A stretch of 64,000 nucleotides of DNA. It comes from Hydrogenophaga sp. GTDB lineage: Bacteria > Pseudomonadota > Gammaproteobacteria > Burkholderiales > Burkholderiaceae_C. Each line of letters starts with the position of its first letter. The first letter of the stretch is position 1. The DNA lies in NCBI RefSeq assembly GCF_019264445.1, contig NZ_JAHVAB010000082.1, forward strand, positions 1 to 64,000, read 5' to 3'. The position numbers and the translations under genes were made by a program. The notes under the pieces are model-generated. The model was not told the DNA's origin, made no database searches, and saw only the letters and a program-made list of their open reading frames with translations. This document shows, piece by piece, positions 1 through 8,390 of the stretch.

Positions 1-1159
1 GGGCGCGGGCGCGGCCGGCGGGGCCCAGCAGCGACACGCCCAGCGGCACGCCCTCCGGGCTGCGCAGCGGCAGGCTCACCTGCGGCAGCCCCGCCAGGCC
101 GGCGATGCTGGTGATGCGCAGCGTGCGCATGCGCACCGCGTCCACGGCAGCGGGGTCGGCGTCGCGCAGCGGCGCCAGGCTGGCGGCCGAGGGCAGCACG
201 GCCACGCCGTCTTCGCCGAGCCAGCCGCGCACGTGGGCGCGAATGCCGGCGATGCGCGCACGCGCGGCGGCGGCGTCTTCGGCGCGCACGGTGCTGGCGA
301 ACTGCCAGCGCGCGGCAATGGGCGGCGCGAAATCGGGCGTGTGGTTGGCGATCCATTCGCCGTGCGTTTCCCAGCCGTTGAAGGCCGATGCCGTCACGTA
401 GAGCTGGCGCCAGGCGTCCAGGCCTTCGTCGCTGGCCGTGCGCGCGTGCGCGGGCGCGCCCAGCAGGCCGATGAGCGCGTCGCGCGCTTGCTGCAGCGCG
501 GGCTGGAACACCGCCTCGGCTTCGGTCCAGGCGTCGCTCAAGGTGAGCACGCGCCGGGGGGCGAAGGGGGAGTCGGGCAGCAGCACGCTGGCCACGCGCT
601 CGAAGGTGGCGGGGTCGTGGGCCAGCCAGGTGGGCGTGTCAAACAGCGGGTTCAGCGGCACCAGGCCGTCGCGGCTGAGCAGGCCGTGCGTGGTGCGCAG
701 CCCCCACAGGCCGCAGTAGCTGGCGGGCACGCGGGTGGAGCCGCCGGTGTCGGTGCCCAGCGCAAAGTCCACCAGCCGCGCGGCCACCGCCGCGGCCGAG
801 CCGCTTGAAGAGCCTCCCGTGACGCGTGCGGGCGCGGCGGCGTTGATGGGGGTGCCGTAGTGGATGTTGTCGCCGTGGATGCTGTAGGCGAGTTCGTCGG
901 TGAGCACCTTGCCGGCCAGGGTGGCGCCGGCTTGCAGCAAGGCGTCCACCAGCGGGCTGCTGCGGGTGGGCACGGGGTGGCTGGCGAGCCACGCGGGGTT
1001 GCCGGCGCCGGTGGGCTGGCCGGCCACGTCGAACACGTCCTTGGCGGCAAAGCGCAGGCCCTGGAGCGGTCCGCTGGCCTGTCCGGGCCGCACGAAGCGG
1101 CCGTGCGGCACCCAGGCGCCCACGGTGTCGTTGAGGGTGAGGGGCAGGTCGGTGGTCAT
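1..1159 (-). CDS. Amidase-signature family amidase, 3' part cut by window edge
   Basis: Translating the minus strand from the ATG at 1159 gives an open frame that runs off the left edge. The amidase-signature triad is visible: a lysine in the motif FAAKDVFDV near residue 40, the glycine/serine loop GGSSSGSAA near residue 118, and the nucleophile serine in DTGGSTRVPAS near residue 140. Enzymes of this family hydrolyse a C-N bond of an amide or urea-like substrate in the cytoplasm. The start overlaps the stop of the upstream deacetylase gene by four bases (ATGA), so it is the last visible gene of a translationally coupled operon. Substrate unknown. The neighbouring deacetylase and amide-type ABC transporter suggest a nitrogenous compound, which is inference. 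Confidence 0.85.
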   Translation of the reverse strand, partial: MTTDLPLTLNDTVGAWVPHGRFVRPGQASGPLQGLRFAAKDVFDVAGQPTGAGNPAWLASHPVPTRSSPLVDALLQAGATLAGKVLTDELAYSIHGDNIHYGTPINAAAPARVTGGSSSGSAAAVAARLVDFALGTDTGGSTRVPASYCGLWGLRTTHGLLSRDGLVPLNPLFDTPTWLAHDPATFERVASVLLPDSPFAPRRVLTLSDAWTEAEAVFQPALQQARDALIGLLGAPAHARTASDEGLDAWRQLYVTASAFNGWETHGEWIANHTPDFAPPIAARWQFASTVRAEDAAAARARIAGIRAHVRGWLGEDGVAVLPSAASLAPLRDADPAAVDAVRMRTLRITSIAGLAGLPQVSLPLRSPEGVPLGVSLLGPAGRARA

Positions 1160-2088
1160 GCGGGCGAGGTGGGTGTGGAGGCCTGGGCCTGTTGTTCGGC
1201 GGCGTCGCAGATCGCGCCGGGTGTGGTGAACCAGATCTCGCCCGCGTCGCGCGCGCGGGCCAGGTGTTCGAGCGCGCGGCGCAGGTGGCGCAGGCGGTAG
1301 GGCTGGCCGACGATGTACGGGTGCAGCGCCAGGCCCATCACCAGCGGCTGGCGCCGGGCTTGCTCGCGCATCTCGTCGAAGTTGTCGATGACCATTTGCG
1401 CGAAGTCTTTGGCGTCCATCTGGCGCGCCACGATCATGGGAATGTCGTTGAGCTCCTGCGGGTAGGGCACGCTCCACAGCCGCTGGCCGCTGCGCGTGCG
1501 CATGGCCACGGGCTGGTCGTCGTGGCACCAGTTGAGCGTGTAGCGGTAGCCGGTCTCGGCCAGCAGGTCGGGCGTGAGGTGGCTCTCCGAAATCCAGGGC
1601 GAGAGCCAGCCGGTGGGCGCCACGCCGCTGTGCCGCGCGATGCGCTCGCGGCACAGCGCGAGCAGGCGCTGTTCTTCAGCCTCGTGCAATGTGCCCTGCC
1701 GCTCGGCGTTGGTGTGGCCGTGGCCCACCAGCTCGTCGCCGCGCGCCACGCAGGCCGCGATGAGTTCGGGGCAGTGGTCGTACAGCGCGGTGTTGAGCAG
1801 CGTGGCGCAGGGCAGGGCGAGCTGGTCAAACAGCTCCATGCAGCGCCACGCGCCCACGCGGTTGCCGTACTCGCGCCAGCTCGCGTTGAGCACGTCGGGG
1901 TGCGGCGAGACGGGGCCGATGCCCGCGCCCATGCCTTCGCCAAACGCGAAGTGCTCCAGGTTGAAGCCCAGGTACACCGCCAGCCGCGCGCCGTTGGGCC
2001 ACACGTGGTCGGCCCGGCGGGTGATGGGCTGGTAGTCAAAGCGGCCGTGGTGCGGCAGCAGGCCGTCGTAAAGGAGTGCGTTGCTCAT
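1156..2088 (-). CDS. Polysaccharide deacetylase / PuuE-like amidohydrolase
   Basis: A 310-residue protein with the NodB-type deacetylase fold. It starts with a short leader followed by FDYQPITRR and WPNGARLAVYLGFNLEHF, and has the HPDVLNASWREYGNRVG segment typical of the PuuE (allantoinase-like) and peptidoglycan-deacetylase branch. GHGHTNAE and the later ALHPYIVGQP histidine segment resemble the metal and active-site regions. There is no signal peptide, so it is probably cytoplasmic and acts on a small molecule rather than on cell-wall polymer. It lies one base downstream of the SnoaL-like gene and overlaps the amidase by four bases, so the three genes form one operon. An amidohydrolase next to an amidase fits stepwise breakdown of a ureido or cyclic amide compound. 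The exact substrate cannot be read from the sequence. Confidence 0.8.
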   Translation of the reverse strand: MSNALLYDGLLPHHGRFDYQPITRRADHVWPNGARLAVYLGFNLEHFAFGEGMGAGIGPVSPHPDVLNASWREYGNRVGAWRCMELFDQLALPCATLLNTALYDHCPELIAACVARGDELVGHGHTNAERQGTLHEAEEQRLLALCRERIARHSGVAPTGWLSPWISESHLTPDLLAETGYRYTLNWCHDDQPVAMRTRSGQRLWSVPYPQELNDIPMIVARQMDAKDFAQMVIDNFDEMREQARRQPLVMGLALHPYIVGQPYRLRHLRRALEHLARARDAGEIWFTTPGAICDAAEQQAQASTPTSPA

Positions 2089-2089
2089 G

Positions 2090-2521
2090 TCACACGCTCG
2101 CCAGGCCGGCGCGCACCATCAGCCATTCGGCGCTGTCGTTCCACACATCCATGTGGGTGATCAGCCCGTGCTTCACCACGTAGCGGTCCACATACCGGTT
2201 GCCCTCGAACGCGGTGCCGTCGGGCCAGGCGCCGTAGAGCGTGCCCAGGCTGTAGACCACCGTTTCTTCTGGCGTGCCACCGGCCACCACTTCGGTGCGT
2301 TCGATGCGCTTCTTCACCCACGCGTAGCGCGTGGCATTGAAGGCGGCGCACTCGGCGGGTGCGCTCATGGCGCGCCCGCCCGTGAAACGGATGCGCAGAT
2401 CCGGAGCGACGAAACGCATGGCGTTGGCCGGGTCCGGAATCATCAGGATGCGCAGGTACTCGTCGACGATGCCAGCCGGGTCCAGCCCGGTGTCGGCGCA
2501 CTGTTTTGGCGATTCGCTCAT
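2090..2521 (-). CDS. SnoaL/NTF2-like small protein
   Basis: A 143-residue protein, start MSESPKQCAD. The ATG at 2521 is preferred because AGGAG lies seven bases upstream; longer frames to 2704 have no such site. The sequence IVDEYLRILMIPDPANAMRF, followed by DLRIRFTGGRAM and the C-terminal VDRYVVKHGLITHMDVWNDSAEWL, matches the cone-shaped alpha+beta barrel of SnoaL-like proteins. These often act as small isomerases, hydrolases or binding proteins for catabolic intermediates. It is the first gene of the minus-strand operon and its stop is one base from the deacetylase start. Its promoter must lie in the 221-bp divergent region shared with the transporter. Confidence 0.75.
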   Translation of the reverse strand: MSESPKQCADTGLDPAGIVDEYLRILMIPDPANAMRFVAPDLRIRFTGGRAMSAPAECAAFNATRYAWVKKRIERTEVVAGGTPEETVVYSLGTLYGAWPDGTAFEGNRYVDRYVVKHGLITHMDVWNDSAEWLMVRAGLASV

Positions 2522-2629
2522 GGGTGTTCTCCTGTGGGGCACTGCTTCGGGGCGCGGAGGCGTCCTGCCCGGTGCACGCTCTTGGTGTGAGCAAGGCCTG
2601 TGCCACATGGTAGACAAAGACAAACACAT

Positions 2630-2661
2630 ATTGTTGACAATCTTTATTTGCATTTGTTGAC
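2630..2661. promoter_or_regulatory. Candidate GntR-type operator cluster in divergent region
   Basis: The divergent region 2522-2742 contains the perfect inverted repeat ATTGT-TG-ACAAT at 2630-2641 and a second partial copy TTGTTGAC at 2654-2661. A third TTGAC lies at 2684. The TTGT-N2-ACAA layout resembles operators of the FadR branch of GntR repressors. No GntR gene is seen in the window, so the regulator would be encoded elsewhere. No convincing -10 box was found next to it. Confidence 0.35.
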
Positions 2662-2742
2662 GCTGGCACGGCCCTTGCATCCGTTGACAGGCATGGCGGC
2701 GCACAGGCCCGTCATGTGTTCAACCCCCTCTGGAGATTTGCG

Positions 2743-3927
2743 ATGACCCATGCCGCCCGACCGACCCGCCGCCGCCTGCTGGCTGCCACCGCTGCCCTCA
2801 CCTGTTCGTTCTGGGCGCTGCCCGCGTTTGCTGCCGACCCGATCAAGATCGGCCTGATCACCGCGCTCTCGGGCCAGTCGGCGCTGGCGGGCGAGGCCAT
2901 CACGCGCGGCCTCACGGTGGCCATCGACGAGATCAACGCCAAGGGCGGGCTGCTCGGTGGCCGCAAGCTGGAGCTGGTGCGCCGCGACGACGAGGCCAAC
3001 CCGGCCAAGGGCGTGCTGGCCGCGCGCGAACTCATTTACCGCGAGAAGGTGGCGGTCATCTTTGGCGGGCTGGACACGCCGGTGTCCATGGCCATCGTGC
3101 CGCTGATCAACCAGGAGAAGGTGCCCTTCATGGGGCCGTGGGCCGCGGGCACGCCGATCACCAAGAACGGCGCCAACCCGAACTTCGCGTTCCGCGTGTC
3201 GGCGGTGGACGAGATCGTCAACGTGGGCATGCTCGACTACGCGCAGAAGAACTTCAAGAGCACCAAGCCCGGCATGATCCTGGTGAACAACCCGTGGGGC
3301 GAGTCGAACGAAAAAGGCCTGCACGCCGCGCTGGCCGCCAAGGGCATGAAGGCCGTGGGCGTGGAGAAGTTCGAGGGCAACGATGTGGACGTGGTGCCCC
3401 AGCTCACGCGCCTGAAGGCCGCCGGTGCCGACACGCTGTTCATGGTGGGCAACGTCGGTCCGTCGGCGCAGGTGGTGAAGTCGCTCGACCGCATGGGCTG
3501 GCAGGTGCCGATCGTTTCGCACTGGGGCCCGGCGGGTGGCCGCTTCACCGAGCTGGCCGGCCCCAACGGCAAGAACGTGCACTTCGTGCAGACCTACAGC
3601 TTCTTTGGCGACCAGGGCCCCGTGGGCCAGAAGGTGATTGCCGCGCTCAAGGCCAAGTACCCGGCCATCAAGGGCCCGGACGACATCACGCCCGCCGTGG
3701 GTGTGGCCAACGCCTACGACGGGATGATGCTCGCCGCGCTCGCCATCAGCGCCGCTGGCTCCACCGACGGCGATGCGGTGCGCCAGGGCTTCTACAAGAT
3801 CGGCAAGTACGACGGCCTGATCAAGACCTACGAGCAGCCCTTCAAGCCCGGCGTGCACGACGCGGTGAACTCGACCGACTACGTGTGGGCGCAGTTCATC
3901 GACAACCGCATCCTGCCTGTCCGGTAA
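2743..3927 (+). CDS. Branched-chain amide ABC transporter, periplasmic binding protein
   Basis: A 394-residue type I periplasmic binding protein of the LivK/AmiC class. The ATG at 2743 is preferred over the in-frame start at 2716 because a GGAG site lies about seven bases before it. The N-terminus has a twin-arginine-like stretch TRRRLLAAT and a hydrophobic core ending ALPAFAAD, so it is exported. The mature protein opens with IKIGLITALSGQSA, the standard first strand of the family, followed by AIDEINAKGGLLGG. It should capture an amino acid, amide or urea-like ligand and deliver it to the LivH and LivM-LivG products encoded next. It is divergent from the amidase operon, which probably degrades the imported ligand (inference). 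Confidence 0.9.
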   Translation: MTHAARPTRRRLLAATAALTCSFWALPAFAADPIKIGLITALSGQSALAGEAITRGLTVAIDEINAKGGLLGGRKLELVRRDDEANPAKGVLAARELIYREKVAVIFGGLDTPVSMAIVPLINQEKVPFMGPWAAGTPITKNGANPNFAFRVSAVDEIVNVGMLDYAQKNFKSTKPGMILVNNPWGESNEKGLHAALAAKGMKAVGVEKFEGNDVDVVPQLTRLKAAGADTLFMVGNVGPSAQVVKSLDRMGWQVPIVSHWGPAGGRFTELAGPNGKNVHFVQTYSFFGDQGPVGQKVIAALKAKYPAIKGPDDITPAVGVANAYDGMMLAALAISAAGSTDGDAVRQGFYKIGKYDGLIKTYEQPFKPGVHDAVNSTDYVWAQFIDNRILPVR

Positions 3928-3930
3928 ACA

Positions 3931-4010
3931 CCCCCCGAGCGCCTTCGGCGCTCCCCCCTCAAGGGGGGCGACACCTTGGGCCGGCGGAGCCGGACCCTCG
4001 GTGTCTCTGG
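3931..4010. repeat. Intergenic palindromic repeat (nested hairpins)
   Basis: The gap between the binding protein and livH holds stacked dyads: GAGCGCC-TTC-GGCGCTC at 3937-3953, CCCCCC-TCAA-GGGGGG at 3953-3968, and an outer GACACC/GGTGTC pair enclosing a GGCCGG/CCGG stem. A related element lies at 40395-40500. It probably forms a strong RNA hairpin that could attenuate or protect the upstream mRNA. Confidence 0.7.
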
Positions 4011-4052
4011 ACTGGGTTGCTGCGCGCGGTGCGTGCCTTCAAGGATTCTTAA

Positions 4053-4928
4053 ATGTTGTTGTCAGCGCTGATCAGCGGGCTGGGCCTGGGGAGCATGTAC
4101 GGGCTCATGGCCCTGGGCTTCTATGTGACGTATGCCGTGTCGGGCACGGTGAACTTTGCCCAGGGCAGTTCGATGATGCTGGGTGCGGTGCTCACGTTTG
4201 CGTTTGCGCAGACGCTGGGCTGGCCGCTGTGGGCGGCCATCGTGCTCGCGCTGGCGCTGTGTGCGCTGTATGGCCTGGTGGTCGAGTTCGTGGCGGTGCG
4301 GCCGTTCGCGCGGCGCGGCTCGGACGCCTGGCTCATGGCCACGGTGGCGCTGGGCATCGTGCTCGACAACCTCGTGCTGTTCACCTTCGGCAAGGAGCCG
4401 CGCAGCCTGCCTTCGCCGCTGGCGCAGACGCCGCTGAACCTGGGCGATGTGGGCCTGGGCCTGTATCCCCTGCAGGTGCTCATTCCGGTGGTGGGGCTGG
4501 CGCTGGCGGCGGTGCTGCACCTGCTCTCGCGCCGCACGCGCTGGGGCACCGGCATGCTGGCGGTGGTGCAGAACCCGTCGGCCGCGCGCCTCATGGGCAT
4601 TCCGATCCAGCGCGCCATTGCGCTGGCGTTTGCGCTCTCGGCGCTGTTTGCCGGCATTGCCGGTGTGTTGATCGCGCCGCTGTTCAACGTGGCGTCCGAC
4701 ATGGGCACGCTGTTTGGCCTCAAGGCGTTTGCCGTGGCCATTCTGGGTGGCATCACCAGCGCCTGGGGCGTGATGATCGCCGGCCTGCTGTTTGGTGTGA
4801 TCGAGGCGCTGGTCACGAGCACGCTGGGCTCGGGCTACACGCAGATCATCACGTTCGGTCTGGTGATCGTGGCGCTGGCGGCGCGGCCCAATGGCCTCTT
4901 TGGCCGCGCGGAGGTGAAGAAGGTATGA
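4053..4928 (+). CDS. livH: Branched-chain amide ABC transporter permease LivH
   Basis: A 291-residue inner-membrane permease made almost entirely of hydrophobic helices. The N-terminus ISGLGLGSMYGLMALGF and the following VSGTVNFAQGSSMMLGA match the conserved start of LivH-type permeases. The coupling-helix region near RLMGIPIQRAIALAFALSA is also typical. AAGGA precedes the ATG. It forms the membrane channel together with LivM. Its TGA overlaps the ATG of the next gene by four bases, so the permease pair is translationally coupled. Confidence 0.93.
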   Translation: MLLSALISGLGLGSMYGLMALGFYVTYAVSGTVNFAQGSSMMLGAVLTFAFAQTLGWPLWAAIVLALALCALYGLVVEFVAVRPFARRGSDAWLMATVALGIVLDNLVLFTFGKEPRSLPSPLAQTPLNLGDVGLGLYPLQVLIPVVGLALAAVLHLLSRRTRWGTGMLAVVQNPSAARLMGIPIQRAIALAFALSALFAGIAGVLIAPLFNVASDMGTLFGLKAFAVAILGGITSAWGVMIAGLLFGVIEALVTSTLGSGYTQIITFGLVIVALAARPNGLFGRAEVKKV

Positions 4929-6892
4929 GCGATTCCACCCCCCGCCTTTGGCTGGGCCTGGGCACACCGGCGCAGCTGGCGGCCGTGTGCCTGGTGTTCG
5001 GCACCGGCGCCGTGATGGCGCTCACCGTCAACCCCTACTACGCCTTCGTGCTGGCCAACGTGGCCTTGCTCGCGGTGGTCGGCATCGGGCTGAACCTGCT
5101 GATGGGCCTGAGCGGCCAGGTGTCCTTCGGGCACGTGGGCTTCTATGCCGTGGGCGCGTATGCCGTGGCCATCCTCACCAGCAAGGCCGGCCTGAGCTTC
5201 TGGCTCGCCTGGCCCATCGCCGTGCTGCTGGCGGGTGCCATGGGCGCGCTGCTGGCGTTGCCGGCCCTGCGCGTGAAGGGGCCTTACCTCGCCATGATCA
5301 CGATTGCCTTTGGCTTCATCGTCGAGCACGCCATCGTCGAGATGCGCGACCTCACCGGTGGGCAAAACGGCATCATGGGCATCGGCTCGCCCAAGCTCGG
5401 CCCGGTGGCGGGCGAACAGGCGGTGGCCTTGCTGGCGCTGCTGAGCGCGGTGGTGGTGCTGGCCGGCTATGCGTGGCTCTCGCGCGGCACCTGGGGCGCG
5501 GCGCTGCGCGCGGTGCGCGACAGCGAAACCGCCGCCGAGTCCATCGGCCTGAACCCGCTGGCGGTGAAGGTGGTGGCGTTTGCGCTCTCCGCCGCGTGCG
5601 CGGGGCTGGCAGGCGGGTTGTTTGCGCCGCTCTCGGGCTTCGTCACGCCGCACACCTTCGGCTTTGTGCAGTCGATCCTGTTTGTGCTGGTGGTGATGCT
5701 GGGCGGCGCGGGGTCGGTGGCCGGGCCGCTGGTGGGCGCGCTCATCGTGGGCCTGCTGCCCGAGCTGCTCTCCAGCCTGGAGGAATACCGCCTGCTGTTC
5801 TTTGGCGGCCTGTTGCTGCTGGTGCTGTGGGCTGCGCCCGACGGCATGGTGGGCCTGGCCGAGCGCCAGTGGCGCCGCCTGCTGCAGCGCTTGCGCGGCG
5901 CCCGTGCCTTGGACTGGCAGCCGGCCACCGCGCCCGAGGGCTTCAGCCTGCCTGCGCGTGAGCGCCAGGTGCTCGCGGCGCAGGGCCTGACCATGCAGTT
6001 TGGCGGCGTGCGCGCGGTGGGTGACCTGAGCCTGCAGGCGCGCACCGCCGCCGTGACCAGCCTGATTGGCCCCAACGGCGCGGGCAAGTCCACCGCGCTC
6101 AACGTGCTCAGCGGCTACTACCAGCCCACAGCGGGCGGCTTCTCGCTGGGCGGGCACGCCCTCACCGGCCGCACCGCCATGCGCCTGGCGCGCCTGGGCA
6201 TTGCGCGCAGCTACCAGACCTCGCAACTCTTTGGCAGCCTGAGCGTGGAAGACAACGTGGCGCTGGCGCTCAACCGCGGCCGCCTCGGGCCGCTGCTGGG
6301 CGATGCGCGCCTGCGCTCCGCCAGCGCCCGCGCTCAGGCGCGAGCCCTGCTCGTGTGGTGCGGCTATGCCGGTGCACCGCAGGCGCGCGCGGCCGACCTG
6401 CCGCACGTGGACCGCCGCCTGGTGGAGATTGCCCGCGCGCTCGCGCTCGACCCCGAAGTGCTGCTGCTCGACGAGCCCGCCGCCGGCCTCTCGCGAGAGG
6501 ACAAGACCGCGCTGGCGGCCCTGCTGCGCCGCATCGCCGACGCCGGCCTGGGCGTGCTGCTGGTGGAGCACGACATGGCGCTGGTGATGGGCATCTCCGA
6601 CCACGTGGTGGTGCTCGATGCCGGCCAGTGGCTGGCGGCGGGCACGCCTGCTGAGGTGCAAGCCAACGCCGCGGTGCAACAGGCCTACCTCGGCGCTTCA
6701 CTGGACCCCCACGCTCCACCGCTGCGCGGGTCGCTGCCCCCCGAGGGGGCGGCCCCGCCTTGGGGCGGCCCGGCGGAAGGGCTGGACCCCCACGCTCCGC
6801 CGCTGCGCGGGTCGCTGCCCCCCGAGGGGGCTGGGCCTGCCTTGGGGCGGCCCGTCGGCTGGCCCGGCCCCACGCTGCGCCGCTGCGCATGA
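4925..6892 (+). CDS. Fused permease-ATPase LivM-LivG
   Basis: One 655-residue frame carries two subunits that are usually separate. Residues 1 to about 310 are a LivM permease with the motif GLNLLMGLSGQVSFGHVGFY and about ten hydrophobic helices. Residues 350 to about 590 are a LivG ATPase with Walker A GPNGAGKST, the signature LPHVDRRLVEIARAL and Walker B VLLLDEPAAGL, followed by LLVEHDM. Such fusions are known in this transporter family. The last 60 or so residues are translated from two tandem copies of a palindromic repeat and look like an accidental tail. No livF gene follows, so either LivG works as a homodimer or the second ATPase is encoded elsewhere. Confidence 0.9.
   Translation: MSDSTPRLWLGLGTPAQLAAVCLVFGTGAVMALTVNPYYAFVLANVALLAVVGIGLNLLMGLSGQVSFGHVGFYAVGAYAVAILTSKAGLSFWLAWPIAVLLAGAMGALLALPALRVKGPYLAMITIAFGFIVEHAIVEMRDLTGGQNGIMGIGSPKLGPVAGEQAVALLALLSAVVVLAGYAWLSRGTWGAALRAVRDSETAAESIGLNPLAVKVVAFALSAACAGLAGGLFAPLSGFVTPHTFGFVQSILFVLVVMLGGAGSVAGPLVGALIVGLLPELLSSLEEYRLLFFGGLLLLVLWAAPDGMVGLAERQWRRLLQRLRGARALDWQPATAPEGFSLPARERQVLAAQGLTMQFGGVRAVGDLSLQARTAAVTSLIGPNGAGKSTALNVLSGYYQPTAGGFSLGGHALTGRTAMRLARLGIARSYQTSQLFGSLSVEDNVALALNRGRLGPLLGDARLRSASARAQARALLVWCGYAGAPQARAADLPHVDRRLVEIARALALDPEVLLLDEPAAGLSREDKTALAALLRRIADAGLGVLLVEHDMALVMGISDHVVVLDAGQWLAAGTPAEVQANAAVQQAYLGASLDPHAPPLRGSLPPEGAAPPWGGPAEGLDPHAPPLRGSLPPEGAGPALGRPVGWPGPTLRRCA
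6703..6889. repeat. Tandem palindromic repeats read into the 3' end of livMG
   Basis: Two copies of an element of about 80 bp lie head to tail (about 6703-6782 and 6783-6859), with a partial third copy to 6889. Each contains GCTGCCCCCCGAGGGGGC followed by CTTGGGGCGGCCC, giving strong hairpins. Another copy lies inside uvrA at 38018-38094. Here the repeats have no in-frame stop, so they encode a proline/glycine-rich tail. Confidence 0.85.
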
Positions 6893-6905
6893 CAGAATCC
6901 GCCGG

Positions 6906-8390
6906 ATGCGACGGCCCTGGCGATTTCCGGTGTGGTGGTTGGTCGGCGGGGCGGTGGTGGCCCTGGCCGGCGCGGCCGCGATCGCGCGCCAGTCGCTGGA
7001 ACAACAGCGGTCGCTGTTCGAAACCGACGCGCGCATCGTGCACCGGCTGCTCAGCCAGCAGGTGGTGCAGCACGACGCCATGCTCGCCACGCTGGCGCTG
7101 CTGCAGCCAGCCCCCGACAGCGGTGGCGGCGCGGCCTCCCCGGAGCAGCGCTTGCCGGTGCTGTACCCGCAGATCCTGAGCGTGCAACGGCGCGACCCCG
7201 ACCAGCGCTGGAGCGACGCCATGCTCACGCAGGCCGAAACGCTCTCGCGCCAGACGCGCCGGGCCGCGCTGGGCGGGCTCGACCTCACCCAAGGCCGCTA
7301 CCAGCTCGTGCTCGCGGCCACACCCACCAGCTACGCGCTGACCATCGACATGCGCGCCATGGTGCCCTGGCCGGAATGGCCGATGAAGGCCGAGTCCAGC
7401 CCCGTGCGGGTGACGCTGGAACACGCCGGCCAGCGGTACGTGGTGCAGGCCGGCGCGCCGGCCGCCGATGCACCTGCGCACGGCTGGCACTTCGGCTTCC
7501 ACAAGCTGCTGGCCGCCGAGAGCCAGCCGTTTGACGTGGTGGCCACGCGCACGGTCGGCTGGAGCGAACTGCCCTGGGCGGGAATGCTGGCCTGGCCACT
7601 GGGCGTGGCCGCGTTGCTGGCGGCCCTGCACCATTTGCAGCGCCAGCGCAGCGCACGCCGCCGCGCCGAAGAACTGCTGCGGCTGGGCCAGGTGGCCCGC
7701 CTGAACACGCTGGGCGAACTCGCGGCCGGCATGGCCCACGAACTCAACCAGCCCCTCACCGCCGTGCTCGCCAACACACAGGCCGCGCAGCGCCTGCTCC
7801 TCGAAGCCCCCCCCGAACTCCCCACCGCGCGCAACGCCATGCTGCAAGCCGTCGCCCAGGCGCGGCGGGCGGCCGAGGTGGTGGGGCGCCTGCGCCAGGC
7901 GGTGGAGCGGCCGGACCGCAGCGGCCAACACCAGCCGGTGGCGGCGGTGGAAGCGGTGCGCCGCGCGCTGTACCTGCTGGAGCCCGAGTGCCAGCGGCGC
8001 GAGGTCGTGCCCGGGCTCGACGCCCCGCAAGCCGTCACGGTGCTGGCCGACCCCGTCGCGCTCGACCAGATCGTGCACAACCTCATCCTCAATGCGCTGC
8101 AGGCGCTGGAGCAGGTGCCTCCCGCTCAGCGGCGGCTCACCCTGACCGTGTCGACACAGGGTGCGCGCGCCGACATCTCGGTGGCCGACAGCGGACCCGG
8201 CATTGCACCGGAGGTGCTGCCGCGCCTGTTCGAGCCCTTCTTCTCCACGCGCGAAGGCGGCCTGGGACTGGGCCTGAGCCTGTGCGAAACGCTGGCTCAG
8301 GGCATGGGCGGCGCGCTGAGCGCGGCCAACGCGCCCCAGGGTGGCGCCGTGTTTCGCCTGCAACTGCCGCTGGCCACAGGCACACCATGA
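6906..8390 (+). CDS. Membrane sensor histidine kinase
   Basis: A 494-residue sensor kinase. A hydrophobic segment at residues 9-27 and a second near 220-240 enclose a periplasmic domain of about 190 residues without a recognised fold. The cytoplasmic part has the HisKA H-box GMAHELNQPL, the N-box NLILNALQALE, the G1 box DSGPGIAPE and the G2 box GGLGLGLSL, as in the FixL/NtrB/DctB group. It autophosphorylates on the H-box histidine and should pass the phosphate to the response regulator that overlaps it by four bases. The ATG at 6906 gives the first transmembrane segment immediately; longer frames would read through the repeats. The signal is unknown. Confidence 0.9.
   Translation: MRRPWRFPVWWLVGGAVVALAGAAAIARQSLEQQRSLFETDARIVHRLLSQQVVQHDAMLATLALLQPAPDSGGGAASPEQRLPVLYPQILSVQRRDPDQRWSDAMLTQAETLSRQTRRAALGGLDLTQGRYQLVLAATPTSYALTIDMRAMVPWPEWPMKAESSPVRVTLEHAGQRYVVQAGAPAADAPAHGWHFGFHKLLAAESQPFDVVATRTVGWSELPWAGMLAWPLGVAALLAALHHLQRQRSARRRAEELLRLGQVARLNTLGELAAGMAHELNQPLTAVLANTQAAQRLLLEAPPELPTARNAMLQAVAQARRAAEVVGRLRQAVERPDRSGQHQPVAAVEAVRRALYLLEPECQRREVVPGLDAPQAVTVLADPVALDQIVHNLILNALQALEQVPPAQRRLTLTVSTQGARADISVADSGPGIAPEVLPRLFEPFFSTREGGLGLGLSLCETLAQGMGGALSAANAPQGGAVFRLQLPLATGTP

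Noticed and set aside
6703-6889. Proline/glycine-rich C-terminal domain of LivMG as a functional protein domain
   Set aside because: The DNA is two tandem copies of an intergenic palindrome found elsewhere, so the residues are a by-product of read-through.
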